In this document: piece by piece, positions 14,015 to 17,440 of the stretch
Layout: every line of letters begins with the position of its first letter
Position numbering within the stretch: the first letter of the stretch is position 1
From: QHWF01 sp036848175
GTDB taxonomy: Bacteria > Acidobacteriota > Vicinamibacteria > Vicinamibacterales > CAVVIG01
NCBI GenBank assembly: GCA_036848175.1
Contig: DAIUKO010000147.1
Span: forward strand, 1 to 17,440
Length of the DNA stretch: 17,440 bases
Reading direction: 5' to 3'
Made by a program: the position numbers and the translations under genes
Notes under the pieces: model-generated
What the model saw: only the letters and a program-made list of their open reading frames with translations
Databases searched by the model: none
What the model was told of the DNA's origin: nothing

Positions 14015-17000
14015 ATGAAGTCCGCATTGGGACTGACTCTCGTCGTCTCCGTGGTCCTGCTGTCGCCGTCGACAGCTGCGGCGCAAGTGAGTAGCGGCAG
14101 GATTCTTGGTGTGGTCACCGACGACTCCGGGGCGGTGCTGCCGGGCGCCGTGATCGTCGTGCGCAATCTCGGCACCAGCGTCACCCGCGACGTCGTTTCG
14201 AACGAGCGCGGACAGTACGACGTGCCCGGCCTGCAGCCTGGCCGGTATCAGGTCGAGGCGGAGCTGACCGGATTTCGCCGGGTCAGTCATGGACCCGTGG
14301 TCGTGCAGGTGAATCAGGAAGCGAGGCTTGACCTCGTGCTCGCGCTCGGCGAGATCGCGGAGACGATCACCGTGCAGGGCACGGGCACTGTCGTCCAGAC
14401 AACGACGGCGGCGATCGGCAAGGTGGTCGAAGAGAAACAGATCGTCGCGCTGCCGCTGACCGATCGAAACTTCGCGAGCCTCGGCCTGCTGACGCCCGGC
14501 GTGACCACGCGCGGCCAGTCGACGACCGACGCGGCATATACGGTCCACGGCCAGCGGCAGGACGCGAACAACTTCCAGCTCGATGGCGTCGCCAACGTCA
14601 CCCTCGGGAACAACACCGTGCAGGCGCGACCGAACGTCGATGCAGTGCAGGAGTTCAAGATCCAGACGAGCAACTTCTCGGCTGAATTCGGACGCAATGC
14701 GGGATCGGTCGTGCAGGTCGTCACCAAGTCAGGGACCAACGCGTTCCACGGCAGCGCGTGGGAATTCGCTCGCAACGACAGATTCCAGAGTCCCAACTTC
14801 TTCACGCAGGGGAACCCGCCGCCGCTCAGTCAGAACCAGTACGGCGGAACTGCCGGCGGACCCTTGAGCATCCCCGGCCTCTATTCGGGCCGGAACCGCA
14901 CGTTCTTCTTCGCGGCCTATGAAGGCTACGGGCTGACGCGCGGGTTGACGCGGCAGACCGTCGTCGCCACCGCGCCGGAGCGCACCGGCGATCTCAGCTT
15001 TCTGATAAGGCCGATCATCGATCCGCTGACCGGATTGGCATTCGCTGGCAATGTCATCCCTGCGGATCGCATCAGTCCCGCGGCGCGCAAACTGCTCGAT
15101 CTGATGCCGCTGCCGAACATCGCCGGCGCCGCCGCGCGCCAGAACAACTTCGTGTCGTCGCCGACGCGCGACGACAACTACAACCAGTACATGGTGCGGC
15201 TCGATCACAGCATCAGCACGAAGTGGAATCTGTTCTACCGGCATTTCCTGCAGGACACGGATAGCTTCCAGCCGTTTCAGGGGGCGGGGCCTGCGAATTA
15301 CCTTGGGTTCCCCGTGCAGCAGAACACGCGCATTCAGCACGGCACGTTCGGTGTCAGCACGGTGTTCGGGTCGGCGCAGCTCAACGAGTTTCGCGTCGGC
15401 TTCGCGAGCAACAGCAACGTCAGCCTGAATCTCCCGCTGCTGAACCCGCTCGACTACGGCGTCAACTACGTCAGGCCTCAGGACACTGCCGGCGGTCTCG
15501 GACTCCCCGACTTCACGATCACCGGCATGTCGGGCATCGGCAACCAGATCCAGGGTCCGACGAAGAATCCGTCGCGCGAGTGGCAGCTCTCGGACGTGTA
15601 TTCGATCGCGCTCGGCCGTCATTATCTGAAGGCCGGCGGCGAGATGCGGCAGGGGAACGACGACTTCGATCTTGGGTTCTTCTTCGTCGGCCGCTTCGTC
15701 TTCAACGGCACCTACACCGGTGATTCTTTCGCGGACTTCCTTCTCGGCCGCGCCGTCGAGTTCAACTACGCGAAGGGGCGCACGCGGCTGATCATGCAGA
15801 ACGCGAACTACGGCGCGTTCGTGCAGGACGACTTCAAGGTGCGTAACGATCTCACGCTGAACCTCGGCATCCGCTACGACTACTACAGTCCGATCACCGA
15901 CAAGCTTGGCCAGACATCCACGTTCATCGTCGACCAGCCGTACACGATGGACGTGCCGCAGAGCGGCGTGGCGGAAGTCATCGACTCGGGCACGCACGGG
16001 CTGCCGACGCACGCCACGTACTTTCCGGATCGAAACAATTTCCAGCCGCGCGTCGGTTTCGCATGGGACGTCGGCGGCAAAGGGAAGGTGTCGGTTCGCG
16101 GCGGCGGCGGCATCTTCCACAATCAGCTGCGCAACAACCTCGCGCTGCAGCACATCCTCTCCTATCCGTATCAGGAGCAGCCGGTCGTCCGCGACACGAC
16201 GCTCGAGAACCCGATCAAGTCGCAAACCGGATCGCCGATCATCGGTCAGCTCTACGCGACCGATCCGGACATCGTCACGCCGTACGCCGTCGCGTACAGC
16301 CTGGGCGTCCAGTGGCAGTTCATGCCGAACACGCTGCTCGAAGTCGCCTACGTCGGGAACCGCGGCCGCGATCTGCTGCAATTCGAGGAGATGAACCAGC
16401 CGTTCTTCGTCGCCGGTCAGACGACGGCGGCGAACAAGGATCTGTTCCGCCCGTACCAAGGATTCTCGTCCGTGCTCCGGTCGACGAACTGGGGCAAGTC
16501 CACCTACAACGGTGTTGAGATGAGCGTGCAGCGCCGTTTCAGCAACGGGCTCGGATTCCAGGTGGCGTACACGACCGCCCACGCGATGGACTATTCGTCA
16601 GGCTTCCATTCGGGCGCAACGAGCACCCTGTATCTCCTCAAGCCCCAGGACACACTCAACCTCGCGCCGGAATGGGCCGACGCCGATTTCGATGCGCGTC
16701 ATCGTCTGGTTGCGTCGGAGATCTGGGAGCTGCCGTTCGGCGCGAATCGCCGATGGCTGCGCGACGGCGTGTGGTCGCACATCGCGGGCGGCTGGTCGGC
16801 GTCGGGGATCTACACATTCCAGTCGGGATTCCCTTACAACGTGTTCGACGGCAACGATCCGTGTCTGCGCGCTGGCGGATACACGCCGACCTGCCGTCCG
16901 AATCTCGTCGGCGATGCCGACCTGCCCGCGTCCGAGCGCAGCGCGACGCGCTGGTTCAACACCGCGGCGTTCCGGAAGACGGCGCCCGGCGAGTTCGGAA

Positions 17001-17248
17001 CGACGCCGCGCAACGCGATCCGCGGGCCGTCGCTGAAAAACGTGGATCTCTCGTTCAGCAAACGGGTGGGCCTCGACGCCGCGCGCCGCGGCATGAACGT
17101 CGAATTGCGGATCGACGTCTTCAACACGTTCAACACCGTCAACTTCGGCGTGCCGCAGCTGAACATCGCGTCGAGCGCCTTTGGCCGGATCAGCAATACG
17201 GCCACCGACGCGCGCGAGTTCCAGTTCGGCGTGAAGCTGAATTTCTGA
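14015..17248 (+). CDS. TonB-dependent receptor with carboxypeptidase-regulatory-like domain (Oar-like, receptor 2)
   Basis: A 1077-residue outer-membrane receptor, longer than receptor 1. Residues 1-23 form a signal peptide (STAAA/Q). The carboxypeptidase-regulatory-like domain spans about 29-112 (ILGVVTDDSGAVLPGAVIVVRN...). The plug follows with LPLTDRNFASL, QLDGV (D190) and VQEFKIQTSNFSAEFGRNAGSVVQVVTKSGTN, a block highly typical of acidobacterial and Oar-type receptors. The barrel ends in ...FQFGVKLNF with a terminal Phe. A cysteine pair C950/C960 sits in a late loop. The M28 peptidase ends 20 nt upstream, which suggests that peptide breakdown and import are linked; this is inference. No SusD-like or TonB gene lies nearby. 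The gene appears intact; the ligand is unknown. Confidence 0.94.
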   Translation: MKSALGLTLVVSVVLLSPSTAAAQVSSGRILGVVTDDSGAVLPGAVIVVRNLGTSVTRDVVSNERGQYDVPGLQPGRYQVEAELTGFRRVSHGPVVVQVNQEARLDLVLALGEIAETITVQGTGTVVQTTTAAIGKVVEEKQIVALPLTDRNFASLGLLTPGVTTRGQSTTDAAYTVHGQRQDANNFQLDGVANVTLGNNTVQARPNVDAVQEFKIQTSNFSAEFGRNAGSVVQVVTKSGTNAFHGSAWEFARNDRFQSPNFFTQGNPPPLSQNQYGGTAGGPLSIPGLYSGRNRTFFFAAYEGYGLTRGLTRQTVVATAPERTGDLSFLIRPIIDPLTGLAFAGNVIPADRISPAARKLLDLMPLPNIAGAAARQNNFVSSPTRDDNYNQYMVRLDHSISTKWNLFYRHFLQDTDSFQPFQGAGPANYLGFPVQQNTRIQHGTFGVSTVFGSAQLNEFRVGFASNSNVSLNLPLLNPLDYGVNYVRPQDTAGGLGLPDFTITGMSGIGNQIQGPTKNPSREWQLSDVYSIALGRHYLKAGGEMRQGNDDFDLGFFFVGRFVFNGTYTGDSFADFLLGRAVEFNYAKGRTRLIMQNANYGAFVQDDFKVRNDLTLNLGIRYDYYSPITDKLGQTSTFIVDQPYTMDVPQSGVAEVIDSGTHGLPTHATYFPDRNNFQPRVGFAWDVGGKGKVSVRGGGGIFHNQLRNNLALQHILSYPYQEQPVVRDTTLENPIKSQTGSPIIGQLYATDPDIVTPYAVAYSLGVQWQFMPNTLLEVAYVGNRGRDLLQFEEMNQPFFVAGQTTAANKDLFRPYQGFSSVLRSTNWGKSTYNGVEMSVQRRFSNGLGFQVAYTTAHAMDYSSGFHSGATSTLYLLKPQDTLNLAPEWADADFDARHRLVASEIWELPFGANRRWLRDGVWSHIAGGWSASGIYTFQSGFPYNVFDGNDPCLRAGGYTPTCRPNLVGDADLPASERSATRWFNTAAFRKTAPGEFGTTPRNAIRGPSLKNVDLSFSKRVGLDAARRGMNVELRIDVFNTFNTVNFGVPQLNIASSAFGRISNTATDAREFQFGVKLNF

Positions 17249-17300
17249 CCGGCAGGCAACCTCGCGCCGGCGCGCGATGTGGCTGGCACCGCCGATTCTG

Positions 17301-17330
17301 TTGCGCCGCGGCTGTTTGATTCGCTACTAT
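17301..17330 (+). promoter_or_regulatory. Possible promoter of the tRNA-Asn gene
   Basis: TTGCGC (17301-17306) and TACTAT (17325-17330) are separated by 18 bases, and the second lies in a short AT-rich patch about 35 nt before the tRNA. The match is moderate. Confidence 0.35.
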
Positions 17331-17365
17331 TAATGGTCCGCTAGAGCGAATCCGTCGCGCCACGT

Positions 17366-17440
17366 TCCTCAGTAGCTCAATGGCAGAGCATCCGGCTGTT
17401 AACCGGAGGGTTGTTGGTTCGAGTCCAACCTGAGGAGCCA
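17366..17440 (+). tRNA. tRNA-Asn (anticodon GUU)
   Basis: A full cloverleaf can be drawn by hand. The acceptor stem TCCTCAG (17366-17372) pairs perfectly with CTGAGGA (17430-17436). The D-stem is GCTC/GAGC (17375-17378 / 17386-17389). The anticodon stem TCCGG/CCGGA holds loop CTGTTAA with anticodon GTT at 17398-17400, and the T-arm is GTTGG-TTCGAGT-CCAAC. The discriminator G (17437) is followed by an encoded CCA that ends at the last base of the window. It decodes AAC and AAU. It could serve as an integration site for elements lying to the right, which cannot be judged here. Confidence 0.97.

Noticed and set aside
12237..14027. A 596-residue open frame on the minus strand opposite the M28 gene
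   Set aside because: It is antisense to a gene with complete catalytic motifs, is rich in Arg, Asp, Val and His as expected from the complement of GC-rich codons, and shows no recognisable domain.
14729..16582. A 617-residue minus-strand frame opposite receptor 2
   Set aside because: Low-complexity Arg/Val/Asp/Glu-rich shadow with no motif, lying inside an intact receptor gene.
17366..17440. tRNA-Asn as an attachment site of an integrated element
   Set aside because: No integrase gene and no second copy of the tRNA 3' end is seen in the window; anything to the right is outside view.

Overview
This 17.4 kb window is GC-rich, densely coded bacterial chromosome. Its gene content points to Acidobacteriota, most likely the Vicinamibacteria lineage. 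The evidence is a FtsX/MacB-type orphan permease of the 'acidobacterial duplicated orphan permease' (ADOP) class, two very large Oar-like TonB-dependent receptors with an N-terminal carboxypeptidase-regulatory-like domain, and secreted amidohydrolases and an M28 peptidase beside them. The assignment is inferred from families and style, since no phylogenetic marker could be searched.

Left part (1-3540), housekeeping and small accessory genes: the 3' part of recR (recombination mediator) runs in from the left edge and is followed by a 9-bp-period minisatellite. Next are a small multispanning membrane protein (DUF4203/TMEM198 type) and an OsmC peroxidase, tightly coupled. A broken serine hydrolase (beta-lactamase-like) gene follows, of which only the lipoprotein-like head and the C-terminal tail remain, in different frames. 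Then comes a divergent pair: an AraC-type regulator on the minus strand and a secreted DUF6265 protein on the plus strand. The pair is bracketed by two similar GC-rich ~45-bp elements in opposite orientation.

Right part (3560-17250), all on the plus strand, looks like an outer-membrane uptake and hydrolysis region: secreted amidohydrolase, TonB-dependent receptor 1, lipoprotein amidohydrolase, orphan ABC-type permease, secreted M28 metallopeptidase with a PA-like insert, TonB-dependent receptor 2. Short gaps (33 nt between receptor 1 and amidohydrolase 2; 20 nt between the M28 peptidase and receptor 2) suggest co-transcription in at least two blocks. A hairpin follows the permease, and a repeat-rich spacer separates the first amidohydrolase from receptor 1. 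A reasonable working model is that the receptors import oligomeric or cyclic amide or peptide compounds and the exported metal hydrolases degrade them. The substrate cannot be read from the sequence.

The right edge is a complete tRNA-Asn(GUU) with encoded CCA that ends on the last base of the window. The most interesting non-coding signals are the inverted repeat pair around the AraC/DUF6265 unit, a perfect 9-bp anti-Shine-Dalgarno pairing ahead of the first amidohydrolase, the 9-bp minisatellite after recR, and the dispersed-repeat hairpins at 5103-5173. In the proteins, a textbook EF-hand-like loop in receptor 1 and an apparently altered metal-site aspartate in amidohydrolase 1 deserve a second look.
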